The translations under genes and the position numbers were made by a program. Shown here in pieces: positions 20,178-28,258 of a stretch of 64,000 bases of DNA. Within the stretch, counting starts at the first letter, position 1; each line of letters opens with the position of its first letter. A model generated the notes under the pieces. That model was not told where the DNA came from. It saw only the letters and a list, made by a program, of their open reading frames with translations, and did not search any database. This stretch comes from Burkholderia stagnalis (GTDB lineage Bacteria > Pseudomonadota > Gammaproteobacteria > Burkholderiales > Burkholderiaceae): NCBI RefSeq assembly GCF_902830275.1, contig NZ_CADESW010000001.1:434001-498000 (forward strand), given 5' to 3'.

Positions 20178-21098
20178 TCAGCGGCCCGACGTCAGCGGCG
20201 CCGGCACGTTCGCGCGGCCGCGCCCGGGCGGCGCGGCGTCGTGCCCGCCATACGCGGCGACGAGCGCATCGACCCGCGCGAGATGATGGCGGTTGTCATG
20301 GTCCCACGGATGGAAACCGGGCCGGAAGAAGCTCAGCCAATCGCCCGCAATACGCGGAAACAGCCCCCGGCGCGGCCCGTACAGGAACGCGATCATGCTC
20401 AGCGTGCCGCGCACGCGCTGCCGCTTCGCGTCGGGGTCGCGCGACAGCAGCGCGCGGTGCATCAGGTACACCGTCGGCCAGAACGTCAGCGTCGTCACCG
20501 CGTAGACGCCCACGCGGATCAGGTAGCGCCGCAGGCCCGGCTTCATCGCCGCGTTCCACACGTCGAACGACACCGACTTGTGCTCGGTTTCCTCGAGCGC
20601 ATGCCAGATCCACATCTGCCGGTAGCCGTCGACCGAGCCGGCGAGCCGCGACGGATCGCGCAGGATCCAGTCCGCGAGCATAGCGGTGTAGTGCTCGGCG
20701 GCGACCGTATGCGCGAGCTGCACCGAATGCGGCAGCGTGCGCTTCACGTAGTCGAGCACCCACCAGACGCGCTTGTCGAGCTTGCGCGCGGGCAGCCGGT
20801 TCGCCTGCAGCAGCTCGTTGTATTCGACGTGCTCGCGCGTATGCATCGCTTCCTGGCCGATAAAGCCGAGCACCTGCTGCCTGAGCAGCGGATCGTCGAC
20901 GCGGTCGCGATAATTGCGCACCGAATCCATGAAGAAACGCTCGCCCGCCGGAAACAGCAGCGACAGCGCGTTGAAGAAATGGGTCACGTGCGGGCCCTTG
21001 CCGTGCCAGTTCTTCGCGCGCTCGACCGGCAGGTCGAAGCGCAGGTCGCGACGCACCGGCATCACCTCGGCCGCGGCGGCGGAAGCGGCTGATTTCAT
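20178..21098 (-). CDS. Predicted metal-dependent hydrolase (PF10118 type)
   Basis: Product of 306 aa. Metal-binding His/Glu motifs fit the uncharacterised PF10118 family: SLLFPAGERFFMDSVRNY, FIGQEAMHTREHVEYNELL, VAAEHYTAMLAD and WIWHALEETEHKSVSFDVW, an arrangement resembling ferritin-like di-iron proteins. A membrane-like segment lies near residues 225-245. The biochemical role is not established; the family often accompanies lipid or desaturase genes. The ATG at 21098 follows GGAG at 9 nt. An operator-like palindrome lies about 50 bp upstream. Confidence 0.8.
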   Translation of the reverse strand: MKSAASAAAAEVMPVRRDLRFDLPVERAKNWHGKGPHVTHFFNALSLLFPAGERFFMDSVRNYRDRVDDPLLRQQVLGFIGQEAMHTREHVEYNELLQANRLPARKLDKRVWWVLDYVKRTLPHSVQLAHTVAAEHYTAMLADWILRDPSRLAGSVDGYRQMWIWHALEETEHKSVSFDVWNAAMKPGLRRYLIRVGVYAVTTLTFWPTVYLMHRALLSRDPDAKRQRVRGTLSMIAFLYGPRRGLFPRIAGDWLSFFRPGFHPWDHDNRHHLARVDALVAAYGGHDAAPPGRGRANVPAPLTSGR

Positions 21099-21149
21099 GT
21101 TGTTCGTCTCCGGTCGCGGCGGGCATTGCGCCGGTTCGCGACATCGATA

Positions 21150-21175
21150 ATCTTGACATTGACAGATGTAAAGAT
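21150..21175 (-). promoter_or_regulatory. TetR-type palindromic operator candidate
   Basis: A 26-bp palindrome with arms ATCTTGACAT and ATGTAAAGAT around a 6-bp centre, 9 of 10 arm positions pairing. It sits 52 bp ahead of the hydrolase start and overlaps a TTTACA -35-like hexamer on the minus strand. The size suits a TetR-family dimer. No TetR gene is adjacent, so the regulator would act in trans. Confidence 0.45.
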
Positions 21176-21572
21176 AGGCCGCGGCGACGCGCACATGCAA
21201 GCCGCGCGATAGATGCGCGCTTCCAAACACCTTGCAGGGAATACGACGGAAAAGCCGGTGTGCAAGTGACGCGAACGCAGGCGGGAATTCGAACGCGATC
21301 GGGCATCGGCGGCCGGCCGGCGGGCCCTGCCGCGGCGCCTGTCGGCGCCCGCCGGATGCAGGCAGCGCGCGCCTCGCGCAAGCCGGCGCATGACCGGCAT
21401 CGCCGCCGCCGCGCAGCGGATTCATACGCGCGCAGGCATCGCATGCGCGCCGTGCGGGCCGGCCCGCCTGCACCCGATTCAAACGCGCCCGTCGAGCACC
21501 ACGCCTGCAGCGGCGGCGGTGCGCGCGCTCGCCTACAATGACGGTTTCACCCAACCCCACTCAGGAGTAGTC
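21176..21572. other. Intergenic region between the hydrolase and FKBP genes
   Basis: GC-rich stretch with no supported gene. A TACAAT -10-like hexamer at 21534-21539, about 34 bp ahead of the FKBP start, is the only site that looks like part of a promoter; no good -35 accompanies it. Confidence 0.35.
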
Positions 21573-21914
21573 ATGGCAGTCATCACGACCGATTCGGGCC
21601 TCAAGTACGAAGATCTCACCGAAGGCACGGGCGCCGAGGCGCAAGCCGGTCAAACGGTCAGCGTGCATTACACCGGCTGGCTCACCGACGGCCAGAAGTT
21701 CGATTCGAGCAAGGACCGCAACGACCCGTTCGCGTTCGTGCTCGGCGGCGGCATGGTCATCAAGGGCTGGGACGAAGGCGTGCAGGGCATGAAGGTCGGC
21801 GGCGTGCGCCGCCTGACGATCCCGCCGCAACTCGGCTACGGCCCGCGCGGCGCAGGCGGCGTGATTCCGCCGAACGCGACGCTCGTGTTCGAAGTCGAGC
21901 TGCTCGACGTCTGA
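21573..21914 (+). CDS. FKBP-type peptidyl-prolyl cis-trans isomerase
   Basis: Product of 113 aa, a single FKBP domain without signal peptide, so cytoplasmic. Family signatures are VSVHYTGWLTDGQKFDSS, FVLGGGMVIKGWDEGVQGMK, IPPQLGYGPRGAG and IPPNATLVFEVELLDV. It catalyses proline isomerisation in folding proteins. The small size and sequence are close to the well-known Burkholderia/Neisseria-type single-domain FKBPs, without the Mip dimerisation region. AGGAG lies 6 nt before the ATG. Confidence 0.95.
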   Translation: MAVITTDSGLKYEDLTEGTGAEAQAGQTVSVHYTGWLTDGQKFDSSKDRNDPFAFVLGGGMVIKGWDEGVQGMKVGGVRRLTIPPQLGYGPRGAGGVIPPNATLVFEVELLDV

Positions 21915-21937
21915 CGCAACCGAACGCCGTCCGCCCG

Positions 21938-22711
21938 ATGGAAACCATCGCGTCCCCCGCCATTGCGCTGCGCCGCTACGACGCGTCGGAAGCGTCGGAC
22001 GTGCACGACTTTCACCAGGTCGTGGTCGGCCTCGACGGCGCGATGGTGATGGCGGTGGACGGCGTCGGCCAGCGCATCGACCGGCATGGCGCGTGGCTGA
22101 TTCCGGCCGGCTCGCGCCACGACTACGCGGGCCTCGGCGAAAACCGCCAGCTCGTGCTCGACCTGCCCGCCGCATCGCTCGCGGTGCCGCAGCGGCTGTT
22201 CGACGGCGCGCGCGCCGTGTCGATCGATCCGCGCCTCGCCGCGCTCGTCGCGCAGGTCGCGGCGGCCGCCGCGCGCTTCGACGCGCCGGCCGGCGACGCG
22301 CAACGCGCCGCCGCGCATCGCTTCCAGTGGCAGGCCGCCGCGCGGCTGTGCGGCGCCCTGCTCGGCGACGGCCGCCTCGCGGCGCCCGCGGCGGGCCTCG
22401 ATTTCGCGCGCATCGACCAATGGCTGCGCGCGCGGCTCGCCGAGCCGCTGCGCATCGCCGACCTCGCCGAGCATTGCGGCTACGGCATGCGCCGCTTCCA
22501 CCAATTGTTCGTCGACGCATTCGGCGAAACCCCGCACCGCTACCTGCAGCGGCTACGCCTCGACGCGGCGGTGATCCTGCTCGCCGACGGCCGGCATGCG
22601 CTCGCGGATATCGCCGGGCAGGTCGGTTTCTCCGACCAGAGCGCGTTCACACACGCGTTCACGAAGCGGTTCGGCATCGCGCCGGGCCGCTGGCGCGGCG
22701 ATCGTCACTGA
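21938..22711 (+). CDS. AraC-family transcriptional regulator
   Basis: Product of 257 aa. An N-terminal cupin-like sensing domain (HDFHQVVVGLDGAMVMAVDG, GAWLIPAGSRHDY) is joined to two helix-turn-helix motifs at the C-terminus (LRIADLAEHCGYGMRRFHQLF and LADIAGQVGFSDQSAFTHAF, ending RFGIAPGRWR). The effector and target are unknown. It begins 23 bp after the FKBP stop on the same strand, but its ribosome site is weak. The heptanucleotide repeat starts 38 bp after its stop. Confidence 0.9.
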   Translation: METIASPAIALRRYDASEASDVHDFHQVVVGLDGAMVMAVDGVGQRIDRHGAWLIPAGSRHDYAGLGENRQLVLDLPAASLAVPQRLFDGARAVSIDPRLAALVAQVAAAAARFDAPAGDAQRAAAHRFQWQAAARLCGALLGDGRLAAPAAGLDFARIDQWLRARLAEPLRIADLAEHCGYGMRRFHQLFVDAFGETPHRYLQRLRLDAAVILLADGRHALADIAGQVGFSDQSAFTHAFTKRFGIAPGRWRGDRH

Positions 22712-22749
22712 AAAGCCGTCGCACCGGCCACCCTGCCTCTCGCCCCCCG

Positions 22750-22819
22750 CTTCTCGCTTCTCGCTTCTCGCTTCTCGCTTCTCGCTTCTCGCTTCTCGCT
22801 TCTCGCTTCTCGCTTCTCA
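22750..22819 (+). repeat. Heptanucleotide tandem repeat (CTTCTCG)10
   Basis: Ten head-to-tail 7-bp units: nine exact CTTCTCG copies and a last CTTCTCA. The array lies between the AraC gene and the AT-rich leader of the GNAT gene. Seven is not a multiple of three, so unit changes would shift any frame; here the array is intergenic, so any effect would be on promoter spacing or RNA structure. The minus strand is a purine-rich tract (CGAGAAG units). Confidence 0.95.
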
Positions 22820-22909
22820 CGGTTGAAATTCGGCACGTCGAAAATCAATCGCGAATCAAATCCGGACTCCGCAAAATCAGCATTATTTCCCTCGAAATAA
22901 TTAACCTGA

Positions 22910-22921
22910 TTGTATATACAA
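22910..22921. promoter_or_regulatory. Perfect palindrome TTGTATATACAA
   Basis: A 12-bp perfect palindrome in the AT-rich leader, of the form seen in GntR-family operators. It lies 134 bp ahead of the GNAT start. No GntR gene is adjacent. Operator function is inferred from symmetry only. Confidence 0.4.
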
Positions 22922-22960
22922 CTTAAACAAAAACAACCTCAATCCTTAAACAATCCAATA

Positions 22961-22977
22961 TGTAACAATTTGCTACA
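22961..22977. promoter_or_regulatory. 17-bp near-palindrome
   Basis: TGTAACAATTTGCTACA, with seven of eight arm pairs matching around a central T. It is 40 bp downstream of the TTGTATATACAA palindrome, so two regulator sites may occur about four helical turns apart. Confidence 0.35.
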
Positions 22978-23055
22978 AACTGCGACGATTTACCCGGCCG
23001 CACTTTATATTCCGCCATATTCATCGAGAGCCAATCAATCGATCTGATTTTTTAA

Positions 23056-24108
23056 ATGAATCACACTTCAGAAAACATTATTTCCGAAAGTTTTATCGAC
23101 AGAAATAATGAAAATGCCGTGACATTCAGGATTCGCCGCGCGACCGTTGCCGACGCCCGTCGCATCTGCGCGCTATTCGAAAAGGAATATGGCGATTCGT
23201 CGCATCCGTGCCTCGATGAGCATTATGTCCGCGAGGCGATTTCAAGCAGATCGGAAGTCTGGTTCGCCGCCGAAGTGGAAATCGACACGCTGATCGGCTG
23301 CATGAGCGTCAGTTACAACGCTCAGAATCGTTCGTGGGAATTCGGCCGCGGCATGATTTCCCAGCATTACCGGAAAATGGGCGTCATCTCGGCGCTGATG
23401 CAGGCGGCCATCGATTCGATGCCCTCCTCGACGCACGACCTGACTTTCGTGGTTGCCCGCAATTACGCGTCGCTCCAGGCCCTGCGCAATTACGTCGACG
23501 TGATTCCCGTCGGCCACGACGGCTCGCCGAACATGGTGCGCGGCATCCGCGAGCATCACGCGGTGGCGATCGGGTCGTTCGGCGCGGGCCGGCATCCGCA
23601 TTACCTGCCCGCCGCGCCGGTATTCAGCGAATCCGCGTTCCTGCGGCGGCAGGTGTTCGAGCCGCTCGGGCTCGGCGCGACGGTCGGCGTCTATCCGAAT
23701 ACGTTCTTCTGGGGGCACGGCGATCTGTTTTCCGACCAGTTCACGTATCGCCAGGACGAGCGGGTCGACGCGATCTACCTGTGCCAGCACGCACGCGGCG
23801 ACAGCGCGACGATGGACGAAGTGATCGGCGACCTGCACCGTTTCCTCGCGCGGCACGGCGGCTCGCAGCAGTACGTGGGCGCGATCGTGCTCGCCGACAA
23901 GCTCGACCTCGTCAAGGCGATGCTCGAGATCGGCTTCGCGATGACCGCCTATCTGCCGGCGTGGCACTGGCACCGCGGCGCGCGCTACGACTGCGTGCTG
24001 CTCGCGCGCCGCGAACACGGCTTCGCGAACAAGAACGGGCTCGACGCCTACATCGATTCATTCGATGCGGCTTACCGGGATATCGGCCGCCACATCCTGG
24101 CCGCCTGA
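23056..24108 (+). CDS. GNAT-family N-acyltransferase, role unknown
   Basis: Product of 350 aa. Residues 25-170 form a GNAT domain (FRIRRATVADARRICALFEKE, LIGCMSVSYNAQNRSWEFG, HYRKMGVISALMQAAIDSM, VVARNYASLQALRNY). The second half carries another transferase-like region ending WHWHRGARYDCVLLARRE. It is long for a GNAT, suggesting a two-domain enzyme. The first 25 codons are AT-rich, unlike the rest, and no good ribosome site precedes the ATG. The desaturase gene follows after 63 bp, so the pair probably makes or modifies an unsaturated acyl product; this is inference. Confidence 0.75.
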   Translation: MNHTSENIISESFIDRNNENAVTFRIRRATVADARRICALFEKEYGDSSHPCLDEHYVREAISSRSEVWFAAEVEIDTLIGCMSVSYNAQNRSWEFGRGMISQHYRKMGVISALMQAAIDSMPSSTHDLTFVVARNYASLQALRNYVDVIPVGHDGSPNMVRGIREHHAVAIGSFGAGRHPHYLPAAPVFSESAFLRRQVFEPLGLGATVGVYPNTFFWGHGDLFSDQFTYRQDERVDAIYLCQHARGDSATMDEVIGDLHRFLARHGGSQQYVGAIVLADKLDLVKAMLEIGFAMTAYLPAWHWHRGARYDCVLLARREHGFANKNGLDAYIDSFDAAYRDIGRHILAA

Positions 24109-24171
24109 TGCATCGGCCCGGCACGACCGGGCTTTCTGCTTGACCCATACCGAGGAACGACTGAGGTTCGA

Positions 24172-25179
24172 ATGACGAAAGACGAATGGCTGTCCGTGAA
24201 GAAGCAATTGCCGCAAGGGCCGACAGGCGCCGCAACGATCGCGCTCTGGCTGGCCGATCTCGCGCTGCTCGCCGTGGCCTGGGCGATGTGGCACAGCGGC
24301 GGCTGGTGGTGCGTGCCGGCCTACCTGGTCGGCATGCTCGCCGTGCTGCATTTCTACCTGATCATGCACGAGGCGACGCATGCGGCCGTGTCGCGCGCGG
24401 CCTTCGTCAACGACGGCATCGGCCATGTCTGCTCGTGGATCATCGGCCTGCCGTATCTGCCGCGCCGCAGAAGCCACCTCGGCCACCATGCGTGGACCGC
24501 GCATCCGACCGGCGACCCCGAAAACAAGAAGATGATCGAGAAATTCTCGGTGATGACGGAAAAAGAGGCGCGCACGCTCGAATTCATGTGGCGGCACTGG
24601 ATCCCGATGATCGCGTTCAACCATATCTTCAGCCACTGGATCGCGTCGTTCCAGCCGCAACGCTCGCGCGCGGAGCGCGGGAAACCGAACCGGGAATGGG
24701 CGTATGCGATCGCCTACCTGATCGGTTACGCGGCCGTCGGCGCGATCGCGTTCGCGTCGGGCGTGCTCGGCGAACTCGTCGCCTTCGCCGCCCTTCTGTG
24801 GCTCACGCTGCTGCTTGCCGTCGAAATGCTCAACCTGCCGCATCACGCGGAGATTCCGCTGCTCGCCCATGACGCGCAGCGCCCCCCGCTCTGGGAGCAG
24901 GACGTCGTGTCGCACAGCTGCGCGAGCGTGCCGATCTGGTCGCGCTGGGTGATCCTGAACTTCAATCTCCACGTGGTCCATCACGCGTACCCGTGGCTGC
25001 CGTGGCACGACTTGCCGCGCGCGCAGCAGCTCGTCGACGCGATCCCGTCGGCCGAAGCGTCGTCGCAGCAGCACGAATGGGCGTTCTCGGTCACCAACCG
25101 GCGCCGGCCGCTGCTCAAGCTGATGGGCCACTTCTTCGACAAGCGCGGCGCCGCGCCGGCAACGGCGCCGGGAGACTGA
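24172..25179 (+). CDS. Membrane fatty-acid desaturase/hydroxylase
   Basis: Product of 335 aa with four membrane segments and the three histidine boxes of integral-membrane di-iron desaturases: H66-x3-H70 (MHEATHAAVSR), H102-xx-HH (RSHLGHHAWTAH) and H267-xx-HH (LHVVHHAYPWLPWH). It should introduce a double bond or hydroxyl into an acyl chain at the membrane. It follows the GNAT gene by 63 bp with a clear GAGG site before the ATG. It is not near fatty-acid synthesis genes, so a specialised product (signal, lipid or natural product) is more likely than bulk membrane lipid. Confidence 0.87.
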   Translation: MTKDEWLSVKKQLPQGPTGAATIALWLADLALLAVAWAMWHSGGWWCVPAYLVGMLAVLHFYLIMHEATHAAVSRAAFVNDGIGHVCSWIIGLPYLPRRRSHLGHHAWTAHPTGDPENKKMIEKFSVMTEKEARTLEFMWRHWIPMIAFNHIFSHWIASFQPQRSRAERGKPNREWAYAIAYLIGYAAVGAIAFASGVLGELVAFAALLWLTLLLAVEMLNLPHHAEIPLLAHDAQRPPLWEQDVVSHSCASVPIWSRWVILNFNLHVVHHAYPWLPWHDLPRAQQLVDAIPSAEASSQQHEWAFSVTNRRRPLLKLMGHFFDKRGAAPATAPGD

Positions 25180-25191
25180 CGCCGCGCACGC

Positions 25192-25221
25192 CCGGCCGGG
25201 GCGCCCGCCTGCCCCGGCCGG
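25192..25221. terminator. Bidirectional hairpin between desaturase and HxlR genes
   Basis: Perfect 11-bp stem CCGGCCGGGGC/GCCCCGGCCGG with an 8-nt loop in the 48-bp gap between convergent genes. There is no T-run on either side, but the stem is strong and the position fits a shared terminator. Confidence 0.55.
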
Positions 25222-25227
25222 CCGGAT

Positions 25228-25698
25228 TCACCGCGCGCTTGCCGCGCCGTCGCCCCCGACCTTCCTGACGACGGTTTCCGCCGCCTTCACCGCGCTGCCG
25301 TCCTCGCGCCGCAGCGCCTGCTTGCGGACCGCCCTGCCGGTCTTGCGGTCGATCAGCACCGAATGCGGCTCGCCGCGCGCGAACAGGTTCGCCTCGCTCC
25401 ACTGGCGCAGCAGCACGATCACCGGAAACAGCCCCTCGCCCTGCTTCGTCAGCACGTACTCCTGGTACGCGGTGCCGTCCGACGCGGGGACGGCCTTGAA
25501 TATCCCTGCCTCCACCAGCATCCTGAGCCGGTCCGACAGGATGTTGCTCGCGACGCCGAGGCTCGCGCGGAAATCGCCGAAGCGGCACACGCCGTCGAAT
25601 GCGTCGCGCACGATCAGCAGCGCCCACCGGTCGCCGACGATGTCGGTCGCGCGCGCCACCGGGCACGGTGAATCCGCGAGACTTTTCTGTTTGGCCAT
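25228..25698 (-). CDS. HxlR-family transcriptional regulator
   Basis: Product of 156 aa with a winged helix-turn-helix of the HxlR type: CPVARATDIVGDRWALLIVRD with the family's conserved Cys near the N-terminus, FGDFRASLGVASNILSDRL as the recognition region and YVLTKQGEGLFPVIVLLRQW. The C-terminal 50 residues are basic. HxlR proteins sense electrophiles, oxidants or small ligands. It is divergent from an MFS exporter gene, the classical regulator and efflux arrangement. GGAGGGG precedes the ATG at 25698. Confidence 0.92.
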   Translation of the reverse strand: MAKQKSLADSPCPVARATDIVGDRWALLIVRDAFDGVCRFGDFRASLGVASNILSDRLRMLVEAGIFKAVPASDGTAYQEYVLTKQGEGLFPVIVLLRQWSEANLFARGEPHSVLIDRKTGRAVRKQALRREDGSAVKAAETVVRKVGGDGAASAR

Positions 25699-25771
25699 CT
25701 TCCCCTCCGCTATCGTGCCGGCCGCCACCGTGGCGACTCCGGCAAACGCCGCGCGGGCAGCCGCCCGCACC

Positions 25772-25829
25772 CCAACAAGTTGCATTTTAAAATTTCTTTT
25801 CCTACACTCCAACAACTTTCAATTTGCAA
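25772..25829. promoter_or_regulatory. Direct repeats in the HxlR-MFS divergent promoter
   Basis: Two imperfect 21-bp direct repeats, both beginning CCAACAA, at 25772-25792 and 25809-25829, matching at 15 of 21 positions and 37 bp apart. The palindrome ATTTTAAAAT (25784-25793) overlaps the first. The gap between the divergent genes is 153 bp, so binding here could control both. Confidence 0.45.
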
Positions 25830-25851
25830 CCAGTTTGCGTGAGGAACAACG

Positions 25852-27084
25852 ATGGATTCATCCTGGAATTCGGCGAACGCGACCCATGCGGCGAACACGG
25901 CCGATGCAGGCGGCCGGCTGTCGACCGCCCGCATTGCGCTGCTGGCCGTGTGCTGCGCGGCGAGCGTCGCGAACGTCTATTACGCGCAGCCGCTGCTCGA
26001 TGCGATCGCACGCGACTTCGGCATCGCGCACGCCGAGGTGGGCGGCGTGATCACCGCGACACAGCTCGGCTGTGCGCTCGCGCTGCTGTTCGTCGTGCCG
26101 CTCGGCGACCTGCTGAACCGCAAACGGCTGATCGCCGTGCAACTGGTGCTGCTGGCGGCCGCGTGCGCCGGCGTGGCCGCATCGTCGTCGCGGCTCGAAT
26201 TGCTGGCCGCGATGGCCGGCGTCGGGCTGCTCGGCACTGCGATGACCCAGGGCCTGATCGCGTGCTCGGCGACGCTCGCGGGCGCGGGCGAGCGCGGCCG
26301 CGTGGTGGGCGCCGCGCAGGGCGGCGTCGTGATCGGCCTGCTGGCCGCGCGCTCGCTGGCGGGGCTCGTGACCGATCTCGCCGGCTGGCGCGCGGTGTAT
26401 CTCGTGTCGGGGGCGCTCGCGATCGCGATGCTGGTCGTGCTGCTGCGGCTGTTGCCCGATACGGGTGCGCCGCGCGCGCGCATCGGCTATGCGGCGCTGC
26501 TGGCGTCGATGGGCGCGCTGCTGCGCCACGACCGCGTGCTGCGGGTGCGCGGCACGCTCGCGCTGCTGATGTTCGCGGCGCTCGGCATTTTCTGGAGCGC
26601 GATGGTGCTGCCGCTCAGCGCGCCGCCGCACGCCATGTCGCATACGGGCATCGGCGCGCTCGGCCTCGTCGGCGCGCTGGGCGCGGCGGCGGCCGCGCGC
26701 GCGGGGCGGCTCGCCGACCGCGGCCTCGGGCAGGCGACGACGGGCGCGGCGCTGGTGCTGCTCGTGGTGTCGTGGCTGCCGCTCGCGTTCACGCCTTCGT
26801 CGATTGCGCTGCTGATCGTCGGCGTGATCCTGCTCGACATCGGCGGGCAGGCGATTCACGTCGTCAACCAGAGCCTGATCTTCGACGCGCAACCGGATGC
26901 GAACGCGCATGCGCGGCTGGTCGGCTGCTACATGCTGTTCTATTCGGTCGGCAGCGGCGTCGGCGCGATCGCGTCGACGCTGGTGTATGCGCGCGCCGGC
27001 TGGACCGGCGTCTGCGTGCTCGGCGCGGCGGTGAGCGCCGCCGCGCTCGCGTTCTGGGCGGCGACGCGCAAGCGCGCGCGCTGA
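25852..27084 (+). CDS. MFS drug/metabolite exporter
   Basis: Product of 410 aa with twelve hydrophobic helices. The opening (VANVYYAQPLLDAIARDFGI) and the motif A variant (FVVPLGDLLNRKRLIAVQL) are those of DHA1-like 12-helix MFS exporters. The substrate cannot be read from sequence. It is divergent from the HxlR regulator, which likely controls it. GAGG lies 8 nt upstream of the ATG. It ends 10 bp from the convergent bceK gene with no obvious terminator between. Confidence 0.88.
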   Translation: MDSSWNSANATHAANTADAGGRLSTARIALLAVCCAASVANVYYAQPLLDAIARDFGIAHAEVGGVITATQLGCALALLFVVPLGDLLNRKRLIAVQLVLLAAACAGVAASSSRLELLAAMAGVGLLGTAMTQGLIACSATLAGAGERGRVVGAAQGGVVIGLLAARSLAGLVTDLAGWRAVYLVSGALAIAMLVVLLRLLPDTGAPRARIGYAALLASMGALLRHDRVLRVRGTLALLMFAALGIFWSAMVLPLSAPPHAMSHTGIGALGLVGALGAAAAARAGRLADRGLGQATTGAALVLLVVSWLPLAFTPSSIALLIVGVILLDIGGQAIHVVNQSLIFDAQPDANAHARLVGCYMLFYSVGSGVGAIASTLVYARAGWTGVCVLGAAVSAAALAFWAATRKRAR

Positions 27085-27094
27085 CGCGGCACGC

Positions 27095-28258
27095 TCAACC
27101 GGCCTGGATCGCCTCGTCGTAGACGCCCGCGACCCGCCGCGCGATCACCGCATTGTCGAAGTGATCGCGCGCATAGCGCTTGCACGCCAGTTCGTCGGGC
27201 AGCGTGATCGCGCCCGACAGCGCCGCGCCCAGCCCGTCCGCGATCGCGTCCGCGCCGGTGGCGGGCAGCACCAGGTCGCCGGACAGCCCCGCGACCGCCT
27301 CCGGCAAGCCGCCCACCGGCGTGACCAGCACCGGCGTGCCCGATGCGAGCGATTCGACGGTGATCAGCCCGAAGCCTTCGAGCGCGACCGTCGGCACGAC
27401 GCTGACCGTCGCCGCGCGGTACAGCGCCGCGAGATGCTGGTCGGGCACGAAGCCGAGCAGCTTCACGTTGTTCTGCAGCCCCTCCGCGTCGATGCGGGCC
27501 TGCAGTTCCTCGGCGAGCTTGCCCTTGCCGGCGATCAGCAGCAGCACGTCCGGGTGGCGCTGCTTCACGCGGCCGATCGCGTCGATCAGATCCTCGAGGC
27601 CCATGCGCCGCACGAGCCGCCGCACCGCGAGCACGATCGGCCGGTCCTGCGGCAGCTGCAGCCGGTGCCGCGCCTCGCCGGGCGTGAGCGGCGTGTCGAA
27701 CTGCGCGGTGTCGACGCAGCCGGGAATCACGCGCACCCGCTCCGGATCGATGTCGTAGCGGCTCGTCAGGATCTGGCCGAACGCCTGCGACAGCACGATC
27801 AGCCGCGACGAGCGCGCGTAGACGGCCTGCTCGAGATAGCGCTTCGCGCGCTGCCCGAGCGACGCGGCGCCTTCGACCTGGCTCTCGTCGGCCCACGGCC
27901 CCTGGAAATGCGAGACCTGCGGGATCCCGCGCGTGACGTCGAGGCCCGGGAACGTGTACAGCGCGAAATGCGACGAGATCACGTCGGGCCGCTCGGTGCG
28001 GATCGTGTCGCGCAGCGCGCGGCGCGCGGCGAGCATGCGGCGCGCGAGCGGCTGCTCGGCCGGGCCGAAACCGCGGATCGCGCCGCCGGTGTCGCTCGCC
28101 ACCTGCTCGGAGCCTGCGACGAGCCCGCGCACCGCGACGCCCGCGCCGGGCAGCGCGCCGACGAGCGAGTAGTACATCCGGTCGAGGCCGCCCGCGCGTT
28201 CGGGAAACCAGTGCATGCCGATTTGCAGCGATTTGATCGGCCGGGGGGAAAGAGACAT
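27095..28258 (-). CDS. bceK: GT4 glycosyltransferase of the cepacian cluster
   Basis: Product of 387 aa with a GT-B fold. N-terminal donor/acceptor half begins IKSLQIGMHWFPERAGGLDR; the C-terminal GT4 domain has RPIVLAVRRLVRRMGLEDLI, LLIAGKGKLAEEL and the E-x7-E region VALEGFGLITVESLASGTP. It should add one sugar of the cepacian repeat on the cytoplasmic side. It is last in the bceB-K series. The ATG at 28258 overlaps the bceJ stop; a GTG at 28261 is the alternative. AGGAG lies 8 nt before the ATG. Confidence 0.87.
   Translation of the reverse strand: MSLSPRPIKSLQIGMHWFPERAGGLDRMYYSLVGALPGAGVAVRGLVAGSEQVASDTGGAIRGFGPAEQPLARRMLAARRALRDTIRTERPDVISSHFALYTFPGLDVTRGIPQVSHFQGPWADESQVEGAASLGQRAKRYLEQAVYARSSRLIVLSQAFGQILTSRYDIDPERVRVIPGCVDTAQFDTPLTPGEARHRLQLPQDRPIVLAVRRLVRRMGLEDLIDAIGRVKQRHPDVLLLIAGKGKLAEELQARIDAEGLQNNVKLLGFVPDQHLAALYRAATVSVVPTVALEGFGLITVESLASGTPVLVTPVGGLPEAVAGLSGDLVLPATGADAIADGLGAALSGAITLPDELACKRYARDHFDNAVIARRVAGVYDEAIQAG

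Larger units (their letters stand above)
22820..23055. other. AT-rich leader of the GNAT-desaturase pair
   Basis: A 236-bp stretch strikingly poorer in GC than its surroundings. It holds two palindromes (22910-22921 and 22961-22977) and a TATATT hexamer near 23008, but no -35/-10 pair with normal spacing that I would defend. The AT bias continues into the first codons of the GNAT gene. Confidence 0.6.

Noticed and set aside
22750..22819. CRISPR or integration site
   Set aside because: Simple 7-bp tandem units with no spacers and no integrase gene nearby.
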